Assembly (NCBI RefSeq): GCF_026914265.1 | Contig: NC_069124.1 | Location: forward strand, 10,444,522-10,508,521 | Length of the DNA stretch: 64,000 nucleotides | Direction of reading: 5' to 3' | Origin: Mya arenaria | Lineage: Eukaryota; Mollusca; Bivalvia; Myida; Myidae | Made by a program: the position numbers and the translations under genes | Part shown: piece by piece, positions 1-12,904 of the stretch | How positions within the stretch are numbered: the stretch's first letter is position 1 | How the letters are laid out: each line of letters opens with the position of its first letter | Notes under the pieces: generated by a model | Databases searched by the model: none | Seen by the model: the letters and a program-made list of their open reading frames with translations, nothing else | Told to the model about the DNA's origin: nothing

Positions 1-3000
1 TCATTTTAGAGCCGAAAAAATGAGTAAATGTTAAAAACAATGATTTTTACTCGAATACATGTTTGGCTGTATATTTTTTCCCTTTGAATCTTGATAAAAG
101 TCGTTTATCAACATAAATAATGAGTAAATGCGCTTTGGTGTAATAGCCTATATAATTTTAATAATATTGATGCTTTGTCATGGTGGATCACCGTACATCG
201 GATATAGTAGTCCAAGTGATACGTAAACAATGCAATTTTACAGGGGCGGTAAGGGTTTCATCTTTTTTTGTTTTAAATAACCAAACTTTGAACTATAAAG
301 TATCAGCTTTACGAGTAAAGACATGTCCAAATCTACAAACATAAACACAACTGTAGTGGTTGGCTTAAAAACATTTGTAAGCTTGATGTAAAGGTATGAT
401 TAGTTATAACGTAACAGTCCTTATGTCCATGTACTCAAAATTACGCGCACATGTTAAAAGTGAAGAAAATATCATTAACCACCCATTTACGTGTAATACA
501 GGTATCATTAGGGATAATTGAATACATCGATAATATTTTGTCTTTTCCACAACTACATACTATCATACTTAGGGACAACTGCAGAAATGATATGTCCATT
601 TCAAATATCATCCCAGATATACGCAAACGATGTGACTACATATACAGCAAACAAACCTCAAGTTATAACTCAATGGAATATCTAGTTTCTGTCAGAAAAG
701 TGGGCATACAAGTAAACTTATGAAGACATATATTGTTGTCTTAAAGAATGGCGTGCCAGTACGGAACTTCAAAAGGTTTTTAAGCGGCAAACGATTTAAT
801 TTCAAAATTGATATAAGAATTGCTCTTGGAGAATACGCCCGTCAAATATTGGTGCAACTTAATGTTTATACAAAATCATTTTAATCCGGTTAATTGCAAT
901 AAAATGCTGAAATCATTGGGCGAAATGGGTTGGCAACTAGCTTTTTACTTTTTAAGTTCGGTTTTTTCAATACCTTTGCATCTCCCAGGATGTAAGAGAT
1001 GTGATAATGGGTGTTTATACCTTCAAGCAGCATACTACTGACTACTTAACGCTATATAGATATATATCCCCTCGTTGTGACACTTTTAAAAATTGAAATA
1101 TATTTTTAAACCACTCAAATGTCTGACAATTGACATACAATTATGATTAGCCGAGCAAACGGGAAATTCATGAATTAAATGTATAATTGGGAACGTAATG
1201 TACAGCGCGATTACGAAATGTGTTTGCGTTGTTTTACAATTTTTAATGTGCTAACACCAAACTTAACAGAGAAAGAAAACAAACTTCACAGCAACCTTCA
1301 TTTACAAACAGTTTTACAAAAGAAACATTCATTTAATAACAGTTTTACAAAATAACTTTCAATGAGTAATGCTTAAATTAACACATAGAATTAAGAAGTG
1401 TCCAAAGTTTCAAACTTCACAATTTATCTTCACTGATCCTGGTATTTTTATGTCCACAGACTGAAAGTGCACATATTCATATTAGCACTATTTATATCCT
1501 AAAATATTTCAGAACAATTCCCCACCAAAGATTTAAATATTATCCTCACATAGGAAATGCTCTGGCTCTAGTGAATGTTTATAGAAACCTTCACCCAAAT
1601 TCTGAATCTGGTTTCTTTTAGAACGTATATACATGCCTTAAACAGATACAACATTCTAGACAAAACCTGTTGTATGCAAATTTACAAATATCATAGTTCA
1701 GTTGAATAAATTTAGGTCTTCTAGCCATTACACAAGACAATTAAACAATGAAGTAATAAATTTAAAAACATATACATGCAACACAAGCTATTTAAAGCCT
1801 GTTTTTGAGTGCCGAGAAATCACAAATGCAGTTGATAACAGGTGTAACCGAAACCAATCAAGAAAGAAAGATGGCAATGATAGTGTTCCTATAAACCTTG
1901 TTAAGATTGTGCTGTGTTCTCTGCCTGGAGGCCTTTGCTTCATAATACAATTGAGTGAAGTTGGTTTTCATTCTGCCAACTTTCGTTTGGACTGAAACCA
2001 TTTATCTTCGCTGAATTTTATGTTGGATATTTATTGCCTGGTAAAATAGAAAGCAACGCCATTGATAAACGATACGGTGTCACCCAGGAGTGTGCTTTTG
2101 TCATTCCGTTACATTAGGCGATAGCAGACCAATCTTGCGACAGATTCAACTCTATCAAATCTTTTCAATGCCATTTCCCCACAATATTCAAGTCCGTCAT
2201 AAAAAAGAAGCAGGAAAAATACGGCACAAATTGACGAAGTGAAAGTGTAAAAACAGTATTATTATATGACGGCCGAATAATATATTTGCATAATCAATCC
2301 AGCCCGGCGGAAGTTACTAAGCATGATTTCAATAAGTAAAACCGAGTTTTTCTTTTGCAAAATCATATCAGATATAAACAAGATAGTAAAATAAATGGCA
2401 TGGGTTTGTGAACAGACCGTTTAGTATTTGACAAGACTGTGTTTTTGCCGTTTTGACAATTAACGTATTCGGGTCACCTTTGTTATAATAACCGGCTTGG
2501 CATGTTTCAAATCAAGCAATTTGATTGGTCAAGGATTTATATTTTCTTGGTTCTGGTTGGATGTTGTTTATTGTACGAAGTTTTGCAGACATGGCATGGT
2601 TTCTTGAGTTATGCATTTGAAATATTTAATCTAAGTTTAGGAATGTATGTAATTTTGGATTTCAGTCATGTATTTGTTTGTGTTCTCGCTGAGATCATTT
2701 GTGCCATTGCATATATTGATTCTGCCTTTATAAATGTATTTCCGAGATAGGGTGCTATCCGAAAAGCAGTATAATTCCGATAATCTATTTCTTCTCACGT
2801 TTCTTATTCTGTACACTTACCATTTTTTTAACCTTTTACAGCTCTATTGTTCTACTAACGATCTGAAGAGTGTAAAAGTCAGACTGGAGTTAATTTGTAA
2901 ATGCTGTGTATGTTCTTGTCAGATGATGTTTTGAATTTGCATTGATTGTATGTCATTGTGATCATCTCTTCTTGTTGTTATTTCGTAGTGTATGCAATGT

Positions 3001-6000
3001 TCGTACAAAGTCATTGTATTTAACCAGTTATAGTGTTGATCGCTATAGATATTTGACCGCTAGCCTTGAATTATGATGATATCAGGAAATTCTATGAAAA
3101 TAACTAGATATGTCTTATTATTACATATGTTTCATTATTTAGGTGTGTATTATTATATATTGTAGAAAACATCTTTAATCAAGTATCAACTTGGTTGTCC
3201 TTGTACTCATATCATAGCAGAAGCGATCTGTTATAGGTTGACTGACTAAAACCACAAGATAACATTCAACGTGTTCAATCGACGCTGTTATTGAGAAGAG
3301 AATATACTTTTTTGTCAAACCCAAACATACCCTACCTAAAAAGAACAAGGGTTATTACATCTCCATTGGCTGTTTTTTCTTTAGTTTTTGATAAATGTGC
3401 TATAAATAGTTCGTTTAGTGAGTGTGGACCTCTTGGTTTTGTCATGGAAAAACTCAACCACTAGTTTTGTTTGTTCAATTATGATTACACACTCTTCACA
3501 AACCATCAAATCATTTTTTCTCATTAAGGGTTGGGAGATTATAGCACGGCTGCTCTTGGTTAGCGTTAAGAACAAAACAATTTTAAATCTTAAGTGCAAG
3601 TAAATCAAACACCAACGGGTAGAATTATTAAATAAGTATCTTGAATTTTCTTGAATGTTAAATATCGTTTGAAAAGAAGATTATACATCATGGGAAAAGT
3701 ACTTACATGTCATAAAATATAATTACTGATTCACTTATTTAGCATTAGTCAAGATAAGTAAATAATATGAACTGATTTTCGATTGTAAAAGCTGACAAAC
3801 GCCCTTTATACAATGTCTGAACATTAACATTTTAACATAGTCAAAGATTTCATATTGGAGCCTTTGTGTAATCGTCCAATGAGTTCAATTTGGCATGTTC
3901 TCTATGGGATGTCGGCTGCGTTGCATGTACTAGTCTGGGGAAGAAGGCTGCTTTCTAGATACATGGCTCCAAATGCAAAGCTAAGAAGCAAATATGGAAA
4001 CAAGATTTAAAACTTTAGTTTAATGGTACATGGTCTTTGCACAATGACGTCTCAGAACAGTGTAGCGAACGGAAAAAATGAAAAGGCGGTCGGCGGGATG
4101 GACATAACTAAATGTGAAATTGTTAGCTTAAAAATAACCGACATGTCCTTTTTGGTGCTGGTGAAACACTATAAATTATATTCCGTGCGCGTCCTTATAG
4201 AAATAATAAATCGAAATAGTTATCATGACATCATGTAATAAAACTGGACGTTTTGCTCTTTCCTATTTTAATTTTATTTCAAGGACATCTCACGTATTCC
4301 TAGAATAAATGAAATACAAATAAGTGTTCATGGTGCGTCTTTCATAATGGTTATTGATTTTTTTATTTCATTCAAAGCTATAAAGAAATAGTTTAGCGAA
4401 TTATGTATTTTAGAGAAAGCAATTAGTTCGGGTATAAAATATCACGAAATTGCCTAATATAAAGAATCTAGTTGATTTTTTCGTGTCTACGCTGATCAAA
4501 TTAGCATGTATTAAAGGAAACTCAGAATTAATTATTGTAACCAATTTGTCGGAAGTGATATTATCTTATAACAATGAACAATGAAGATCACAACAATTGT
4601 GTTGTTTCATTATCAGCTTTCCCACTTAAAAAATGAAGTTTACACCAATGAAGCACCTGAAAGGACATTAGACATATACACGAAATACTCATTCAACTCT
4701 AGCAACTGTAATGAGTTAACAGTCTAAATCCCGCTTGAGAGAGTCATTTCCTGAGCAAGTATCCGAATGATTGCTTTCTTGCACTTAGAATACTCCCAGA
4801 CTGTATTTCCATTCGAAATTCATGGTTCGTTACCTTACGTGTTGACCTTAACATTGAATACTGTGGCTGTTTTTGTCATTGTGTGCAACACTTGATGGTT
4901 TAAATCAGCCGCCATTTAAATGTGAATTTCTTTAAATGACAAATCAATGAGGATTTGTTTGTCAAATTCTTATATATGGAAACAACAAGCAACAATGTTT
5001 ATATAATTTCTTGTTTAGAGAATGGACTTTAAGCAGTTAGCACTCGCACACTGCAGACAGGGACCTTAAATATAAAATATACACCGTATACAAAAACTGA
5101 CCACAACAAGATGAAACAATCATATGACTTTCAGATATAGAAATAACAATGCGCTAAAGTTGAAACAAAGGCAGCCTTAAATATCACAATATCAGCAAGC
5201 ATAAATGTTTTGCTTAAAACTGTGTATGCAATTATCAAAAGTCAACAAAGCTGCTTATTAATAATGCTGTCTTATTTTCTGTTGACGAATAAATATTGAC
5301 ATTACTTAAAGCTTCATTTGTTAAATAGTGCATTCACCCGTTACAAGGGAACTTCAGAAGGTTATGTTACTTCCAGTGTACGGTATTCTTAATCTACGAT
5401 TAATTGAAATAAATTGATCAACGTCTTACCTCCATAAACCCGAGGAGTTGAATGATAAGATATATATTAATTGTTTGGGTATGCAATATATGATTATTTT
5501 CAGATGGATGAAGAAATTCAACACTGGTTTATAATGTACTAATCAAGATGACCATCGAAATGGCAACTAAAAACATATTTGACTAAAAATCTGGCAGCTC
5601 TGAAGGAAACGCACAATACACAGAAGAATATATTCCTAGAAAAGTTGGGAGTGCCGATTTAATTTTGACCAAGACGTTCATTTTGCACTTATGAATGGGA
5701 AACGAGACTTGGATCAATATGGTTGAACCCCAGAGGAGGTCTGATAATAAACAGTGGAATGGACAACACCAGAAACGTCTTTCCAAACACAATGACAGAA
5801 AGGCACAAAGAAATGTATAAACAAGATATTCTTTCATTCTTGTGGCCCAGTGATACAATTGTATTTTCCAGTCTCAAGAAAATGTTTTCGGGTCAAATAT
5901 ATGAAGCTTGTTATGCATGTGAAATTCACCAGTGCTTTAAGTTCATTCGAGGAAAGCACTTTAATATCACGGAAGATGTCAATGAACTATTTTCAAAGCT

Positions 6001-7587
6001 ATTTACTTTGCTTTAAGTTGCGTAACATTCATTTCAGAAAAAAAAAATCAACAGCGAATTGAATTAAACCTCTTTTATTATATTTTTGGTGTGAGTTTCT
6101 TGTTCAGTATGTGTAAGACCTTAGAGTCATGTTAAGCATTCGAATACTGGGCTTTTCCCGGTAGTATTCATAATATTATTATTATTATCAATGATATATA
6201 TCTAATTGGGAAACACATTTGATAGCACGTTGAAAGTGTAGTCTTGTAAAAGCACGTCAGATAAAATGGACTAAATGATATTGTCTGTTGGGTGCAACGA
6301 ACCAGTAAATGTGAATGAGTTGAGACCCTGCAAATTGTTCCAATTTGTTATTCATGGTGAGACAGAATTAACTCCGATTTGCATAAAACTCTTCAGCTTA
6401 TTCCGGCTCCTAAATTCGAAAGTTTATTACTTTTTATAATTAGAGTTATTCTATTTACGTTAAGCCCTTTTGTTTGAAATGCGAATCAATTTAGTTATAA
6501 ACGTGGTTTTATCAGTCTTAACGTAGGCACTGATTCATACATGGAGAGTGATGTACGGGGAAACGTTTCTTTGCCTTTAGTAGTGTCTATATCGAGTATA
6601 TATATATACATGGAGTAGCCACAATGTCTTGAACATTTTCACTTTTTAAAGAGAAACAAACTGAACTTTATAGGTTAATACCTAATGCAACCCTTCAGCC
6701 AACTGATAATGGAGTGTTTGGGGCCCCTGAAGAAAGTATGCTATAATAATGTCAGAAAATATACTAACTTAAAAGGAAAACCAAGGTAAAAGCATAGAAA
6801 AAGAATGTTTTGTTAGTAAGCTTTATGAAGCATTGTTGCTGTTCTACAAGCCGCTTACAGTGTCTAGCAGTAACAGATCTACTGGCATATACCAGTTGAT
6901 AGCCAAAAGTAAATGAAAATACACTGAAACCATCATTATTTTTTTCAAATAGAACTAGAATGACATTGCATCAGTACTTGAGTCCTCAGTGGAAGAAACT
7001 CGCAGTCAAACAATTCACTATCTAGTCTCTCCCAACTTGCAGACATTGCACTGACTGACTGTAACAATAATGTCTGTAATAAATAAACCAATGCAAACAG
7101 TGTTTGTCCATATTTAAACTATGTACACCCAAGGGTAAATCTTGAATATACCTGTAGTATCAGCACTGCCCCCTCAAATGTTCCGTCTACTGACTGTGGT
7201 GACGATGTTTCTATGCATTGAAAAGAAGCACTAATATACCCCTCTTGTAGCATGGATGTGATTGAAAAAATGACAATCAATGTAAGATTCTTTACCCGAC
7301 CGCTTAACATCATCAGAGAGTATTAGGAGTGCAGCATTAAAAAAGCTTGTATCTCTAAGACATTTTGCAAAAAAGAAAAGGTCGCCAAAACTAGTATGTT
7401 AAAAAAATGATAAGCAGACTTTAAAGAAAAAGAAACTTCTAACAAAAAAGGCAGAACCAGTAAAACAAATTCAAAGAAATGTCTTGTCTTTAGAGACAAA
7501 TCTGAAAATGTTGTTGTTTTTTAAACTGTTGTGTGAAGATGAATTACGATATGCTCAGTGTGATCCGTGTAACGGTGGCATTTATTC
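1..7587. other. Gene-free AT-rich stretch
   Basis: I see no recognisable gene here. Open frames are all under about 100 codons, low in complexity and without family motifs or convincing splice junctions. A short TA run lies near 6595-6612. The content looks like decayed intergenic DNA. Confidence 0.5.
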
Positions 7588-7833
7588 CAGGCCCCAATTT
7601 CTCGAAACTTCCCTTATAACAGGATAAACTTAAGCTCCCTATTTCATATTTTCTAAAATATGCGCACCGAATACATTGTTAAGAATTTTAAGACTTCAAA
7701 CAGGAACTATCTTTCAAATAATCAAATAAACGGTTTTTCAGTGATCAAAATTAGATTTAAGTATGTATTTTGTTTATTGAAATTAGCTTCTTAAGCCTGT
7801 TAAGCTTAAGAAGATTCGAGGAATTGGGGCTGA
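7588..7833. mobile_element. MITE with imperfect terminal inverted repeats (246 bp)
   Basis: The left end reads CAGGCCCCAATTTCTCGAAA. The reverse complement of the right end reads CAGCCCCAATTCCTCGAATC, and similarity continues inward through the AACAGG/CTTAAG motifs. There is no coding potential. The size and termini fit a non-autonomous DNA transposon. I could not identify a confident target-site duplication, so the superfamily is left open. Confidence 0.65.
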
Positions 7834-8785
7834 TGATCACGAGTATGATAAAATGCTTTAAGCCAAGAAAATTGCGACGTTTATTTCACTTGAGTTATCC
7901 ACTGTATTTATATGCATAGGAAATATGATAGTTTATTTGTTATGTATCTAGTTTCACAATACTTTTTATATTTTTGTCGCCTCTACTTTGAGATAGCTTC
8001 TACTTTAAAATATCATTGTTGCCAAGTTTTGTTTTGTACTAATTTGATGATATATGATAAATTTTACTCTAAACCAACTGCTTTTTTCGACATATATTAT
8101 CAATAATTTGAATACAAAAGCAAACCATGTAACAATATGCATTTCTTAATTATGCAATCAAACAATTAAAGACATGGCATCTTTCTCAGGCATGGATGAT
8201 AAAGCCTTCCCCATTAAGTCCACATGTTTCTTGTTTTCAGATTTAAAAACATAATCACATGAGAAAACAGCCCCTCCTCAACAAAGTTCTGAAAATTCGG
8301 CTCATAGTCGCATTATGCTTGAATCATTGTACAAAGAATGGCGTTAAAAGAAACAACAGTTTTTTCATATGCCATCTAAAATTCGTCGACCTGCAGTCAT
8401 ACGCAAAAATATTATGTTGTTTAGATCCGGTGCAGGTAAATCTGATTATATTAATGGTAAATAAACATCGCGTTTACGCCTGTGCTGCCCTAGGTGTTTA
8501 ACAAACTACAGGGACAAGTCCAGTAGCCAAACATTTAACGATTATCCTGTTAGAGGCACAAGGTTCAAGGCCTAACAAGCATATAACGAGAGAAACACAG
8601 TGTGAAAAAGTACAAAGACATGTATCAAATGTCGAGATTACCGCCTTGGATTCGGCAAAAGCAACTTAGTTATCAATGTTGGATATCCTGGTGTGAAAAT
8701 GTATGGAAAACAACGCAAATTCGAGAATGACCAACATCCAATTTGTGTCACCGACATAATGGAGTAGTGGACTGTTTAGAACTAT
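7834..8785. other. Gene-free stretch with a repeat fragment
   Basis: No gene is recognised. A short stretch near 8503-8520 (actacagggacaagtc) matches one end of the dispersed family at 10.5, 18.4, 26.9 and 29.9 kb. Confidence 0.4.
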
Positions 8786-8880
8786 TCGGACATTTTCCAT
8801 TTCCTGTCATGAAATGGTTATAAATGTCTAAGGATGCCTGCTTGATTGCGTCCATTTGCAACCTCCGCATTTCACAACAT
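8786..8880 (-). repeat. Dispersed repeat A, copy 1, with a coding-like frame
   Basis: On the - strand this stretch matches 23825-23905 on the + strand, sharing blocks such as AAATGGACGCAA and TGACAGGAAATGGAA. Translated, both copies give related peptides (MRRLQMDAIKQASLD against MRKFQMDATKQTSLT, then TGNGKCPN against TGNGICLN). This suggests they descend from a coding sequence, either a transposon protein or a multigene family. I do not recognise the family. Copy 1 is open for about 35 codons; copy 2 has lost roughly 14 bases. Confidence 0.45.
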
Positions 8881-8885
8881 TTAGA

Positions 8886-10480
8886 AATGATGATGTTTCC
8901 TGCATGGACCTATATGTAGAGTTTTAAAAATAAATTTATCGTTAAAAGTCTCCTTACATGAGCTAACTTCCACCATTTAATTCTTAGCTAGATCAGTGAT
9001 GTGTACATCCTATTTCCTGCCTAGGGAACATGTGTACATCCTATTTCCTGGGACAGCTGTAATGTTGGACACAAACAAACAAGTTCAAACCCATAAGTCA
9101 CCCTCTCGTTTGAAAGGATTTGAAAGAAAATAGGAATGAGGTTTTGATGTTGCAAGGTATTTACCCCAACATTTACTAATAGGATATATAAATGTATATA
9201 TGTATTCTGTATTTGTAGCATTGTGACGTTGAATATCTCTTGTTACGTGTCTTTAATGTATTTATCCTTGTGGCTATAGGGTTATCGTTCAACGATAAAT
9301 GTTTGGTTACCAGGCTCACCGGACACGTAGTTTCCATTTTATGATGAAATATTTTCGAAATTATTTGAAACTTTATTCTTACATTCATTCAAATCCGTTT
9401 AAACAAAATTATATCTATTGTCTTTGAAAATGGCAGCAAAATGTGTGTAAACGTATTGTCATTTTCGAATTCGTGTCGTTGATATATTATCTTAGTATTA
9501 TGTTTAATTTGGACAAAACATCGTAATTAAACTTTTTTATATGCAATCGTTGTTTGAATTTTAACGACATGTGTCACTTTTTGCGTGTCCGTTATGCATT
9601 AAACCATGAGCTTCTAAAATGTTATTTTCTGTGTGTGGGCTTGTCCCTGTAGTTTTAATTTGGTATTATCAATAAACAGTACGTATTATTTTTTAATTTA
9701 TTTGTTTTAAATATCAAGTTCTACTCCACAGCAGAATATCCATTAATCATTGTCAACCTAATTATAATAAAACTCAGTGCTACTAAGTACACGCCTATTA
9801 AGCGCCAATTCCACAATTTATCGGTGGTGCAAAGAAAATGACTTGTGGACACTTCTCCAGTGAAGCTGTGCCTTTTGTTTATTCAGACACACGTTATTAA
9901 AACTTATATTTTATCTGATATTTTTTTAATAAAATGGACATATTTCGTATATACCTCTTTCACTGAAAATGCGTATTACACTGCTATTTGTGAGATGTCT
10001 TCATGACGTTTAACATACAGTTCTTTATGTCTTCGAACTTTCAATCAAACCAAATTTTCGTAATAATTTCGTTGCATGTTTTCCCATGTGACCATTAACC
10101 AGCAATGAAGAAATGGCAATAGATAGATTTTGTAAACTAGACAAACCGCAATGCGACGAAACAAAGCTTTTAAAGGGTTTAGCGAAATGAACAGTTATGT
10201 AAAAGGTTGTTCAATTAAGTATGAAGTTGTTCTATAAATATGAAAACAATATTGTTTTATTTGTTCAGGCGAAGGCAAACTACTCACGGTGACCAAACTA
10301 CACGTAACAATCATTTTTAAATTCTCATTTTCATGGAAGGTTAAAGCCAGTACAAGGTACAGTTAATGCAATCTTGATCAAGGTCTTGATATAGGTATTA
10401 ACATTTTATTGGCAGTTCCAAGGCGGTACCTAACAATCCTTGATAAACATACCTAGTTGTTTATATATAGTATGTATGCA
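8886..10480. other. Gene-free AT-rich stretch
   Basis: No gene is recognised. A short direct duplication of tgtgtacatcctatttcctg occurs at about 9000 and 9030. A fragment at 9643-9656 (tgtccctgtagttt) mirrors the one at 8503. Confidence 0.4.
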
Positions 10481-10622
10481 CTGTGCTCTTTGTGGAGTTT
10501 TGTGCTGTTTTTCCATGTTTCTTTTTTTATTTTTTTTATTTTTGTTTACTATGTCTTTGGCGTTTACCCAATGTCATTAAAGCGGGTTTATGCTTAATCT
10601 ACTGAGCTTGTTTCTGTAGTGT
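10481..10622 (+). repeat. Dispersed repeat B, copy 1
   Basis: The core contains GTGGAGTTTTGTGCTGTT, TCCATGTTTCTT and GTCTTTGGCGTTTACCC, and the end reads TTTCTGTAGTG. Related copies lie at 26950-27112 (+), 18415-18512 (-) and 29891-30022 (-). It has no coding capacity. It resembles the end of a dispersed non-autonomous or LINE-related family. Confidence 0.65.
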
Positions 10623-10639
10623 TTCACATAAGTATTGCA

Positions 10640-11115
10640 CATGACACACCGGCTTCTCATCGATAAACATTTGCTAGTGTACACCCCCACAAACAATACA
10701 TGGATAAAATACAGCCCTTACAACTAAAATTACAGAGTTTTGACCAATTACTCTTCTGTGACCTTGACCTTTGAAATACTGACATGGACCTTGAACACAA
10801 TACGATGGTTTTTCGTGGTGAATGTGTGCGCCAAGTCATTTCAAAATTCCCATATGCCTCACCAGGTTACAGCCCGGACAAACCCAATTGCAAGTCCTTT
10901 TGACAAATGACCCTTTAGCTTGACTTTGACCAGTGAATTACTGAAATGAGTTTTGCAAGCAAGACACACCGTCTGTTTATGGTAAACAATTGTGGCACGT
11001 TATTTTCTAATCCTACTATGCATACTAAGGATACAGCCTTGACACAAATGGCTGACGTCGTTCAGACCGCTCGCACACCAGCCCATCGGCACATCCGTCC
11101 GCACGCCAAATGCAT
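10640..11115 (+). repeat. Diverged tandem array (GACCTTGACCTTTG type)
   Basis: About three diverged units recur. Markers are CACACCGGCTTCTC near 10646 and CACACCGTCTGTTTATGG near 10966; GCCAAGTCATTTCAAAA near 10831; and GACCTTGACCTTTGA near 10759 echoed by GACTTTGACCAGTGAA near 10922. The array ends in an ATCCGTCCGCACGCC motif, a common terminus of mollusc repeats. There is no gene. Confidence 0.6.
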
Positions 11116-12904
11116 AATAACCCTGTTTTCCTTCCTAAATCCTTATAAAAAAAAACAGGGTAAAACACACGCAGTTATCTGAGACGTTTTCATCAATGCT
11201 ATAATCCTAATAATTTTAACACGCTATGTTCCTTTTTTTCCAGTGAGCAGATATTTATTTCGATGTAACTTGCATCCTATTGGAGAAAGAAATGTATGGC
11301 GTAACGTTTGACCCGTCAACTAGATAAAAGAATATTACCATGTACATATTTGATAAGAACGATATTATAACCAGACGTTTTTAATAAAAACTTTAAATTC
11401 AGTGCAAAGAAACGTTAGTCATTCATAAGGGATTGAGTTGTCTAAGTATAATTATAATTTATATAAGTTTACGTGACCGATATATTCGAACGTAAGACAT
11501 GAATGTACAAAATAAACTGTTTATGTTTTAACTATTATGGCACTCTCCAAATGTTCCCGGGCTTCTTTTGTTTCGCCAAGTACAAGGTGAAGGAATACCA
11601 AGTCTTGGTAAATTCCACTATTTTATAATGTTTAGCCAAATTCTTTTTGCCGCTTACACTACAGTTCAACTATGATTAAGGACCACAATGCAATTGTTAA
11701 TTAGGACTAATTTCGTTGTTTGCCCTAGGCAATTATTAGATATCTAAAAAAGGAACATAGCGTGTTAATTATTATTAGGTCAGTGTTTCAAACAAGATCG
11801 GTTTTTGCTTTTGGTGTTCGATAAATTGCTTTCACGATTTGCACTTTTTATAAACTACGGAAATACCTAACCTGCACTAAAAAACCAATGAAACAAATAA
11901 CATAACCATAGAAATTTACATGTTTGATACCAGCGCCTAATGCCTCTCAAAGATGTGTTTTCTATTTGTTGTTTTTTTTCCATTTCTTGATGAAATTATG
12001 CGGATAGGATCTGTCACGAATCGTCATATAATACACAACTTAAGTCAATGAGTTCAGGATATCCTTTATGAACGAGTTTGATAAAATTAAGTATTATATG
12101 ATGATGAGTGTTTTGTTTTTCTTCAGACGCTTTTTCCGGTTAAGACATTACAACAACCAAAACCTTCCTGTTTCACCCGCGCTGATGATGGGCCGAAACG
12201 ACAAAGAAACTCAAATCCCCGCGTTACATGCATTGCAGATATAAAAAGTACCTGGAATGTTTTGAAACAATATTAACATCCAATTTTTATGTAAAATTAA
12301 TTCTGAGATGATATCCAGTAAGTACCACAATAAGATCAATATATGTTAGCAAAATTAGCTTTATTTTCAATGGTGAAATGCCATTATCATTTTACTGGTT
12401 ATCCTAATATGCTATCAATCTTCTTTTATCAAATTAAAATTTTAAAAAAACACGTGTGTGCTTAGATAATCTTACAATCATATTGTTCTGGATTTAACGT
12501 TGAATTAAAACTTTAAAATCGTTTAGCGGCATTACAACATTTTTACGAAGAAGCCATTAAATATGTTATTCCACTTTATTGAATAACTGTAATGGAAGTT
12601 TGCCTTATTTAATTACTAGGATTTTATCCACACTAATTTGATTTGATATTTGCGTGAAACCACTTAGCTTGGGCATATAGTTTTTTCTGGTACATTAAGG
12701 TTAAACAATGTTATTTTGTATGAATTAAAATATGTACAACCACCGTATTACTAGTAACAGCCAAATCGCATGTAAATTCGAGTTATGAGTGTTTCCTTTT
12801 AAAAATAAATACAAACATGTCAAACGTATGACTGAATCAATGAATATTGTATAGGTCTGTGAACTCTGTATGAGGATATGACTCTTGTAACTTGTTTGTC
12901 AAAG
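11116..12904. other. Gene-free AT-rich stretch
   Basis: I see no gene, RNA or structured repeat in this stretch. Confidence 0.4.

Noticed and set aside
5583-6062. Overlapping 60-97 codon frames on both strands
   Set aside because: No motif or splice support, and the different frames overlap as expected by chance.
8555-8590. tRNA B-box-like GGTTCAAGGCC suggesting a tRNA or SINE
   Set aside because: No A box at the right distance and no cloverleaf could be drawn.
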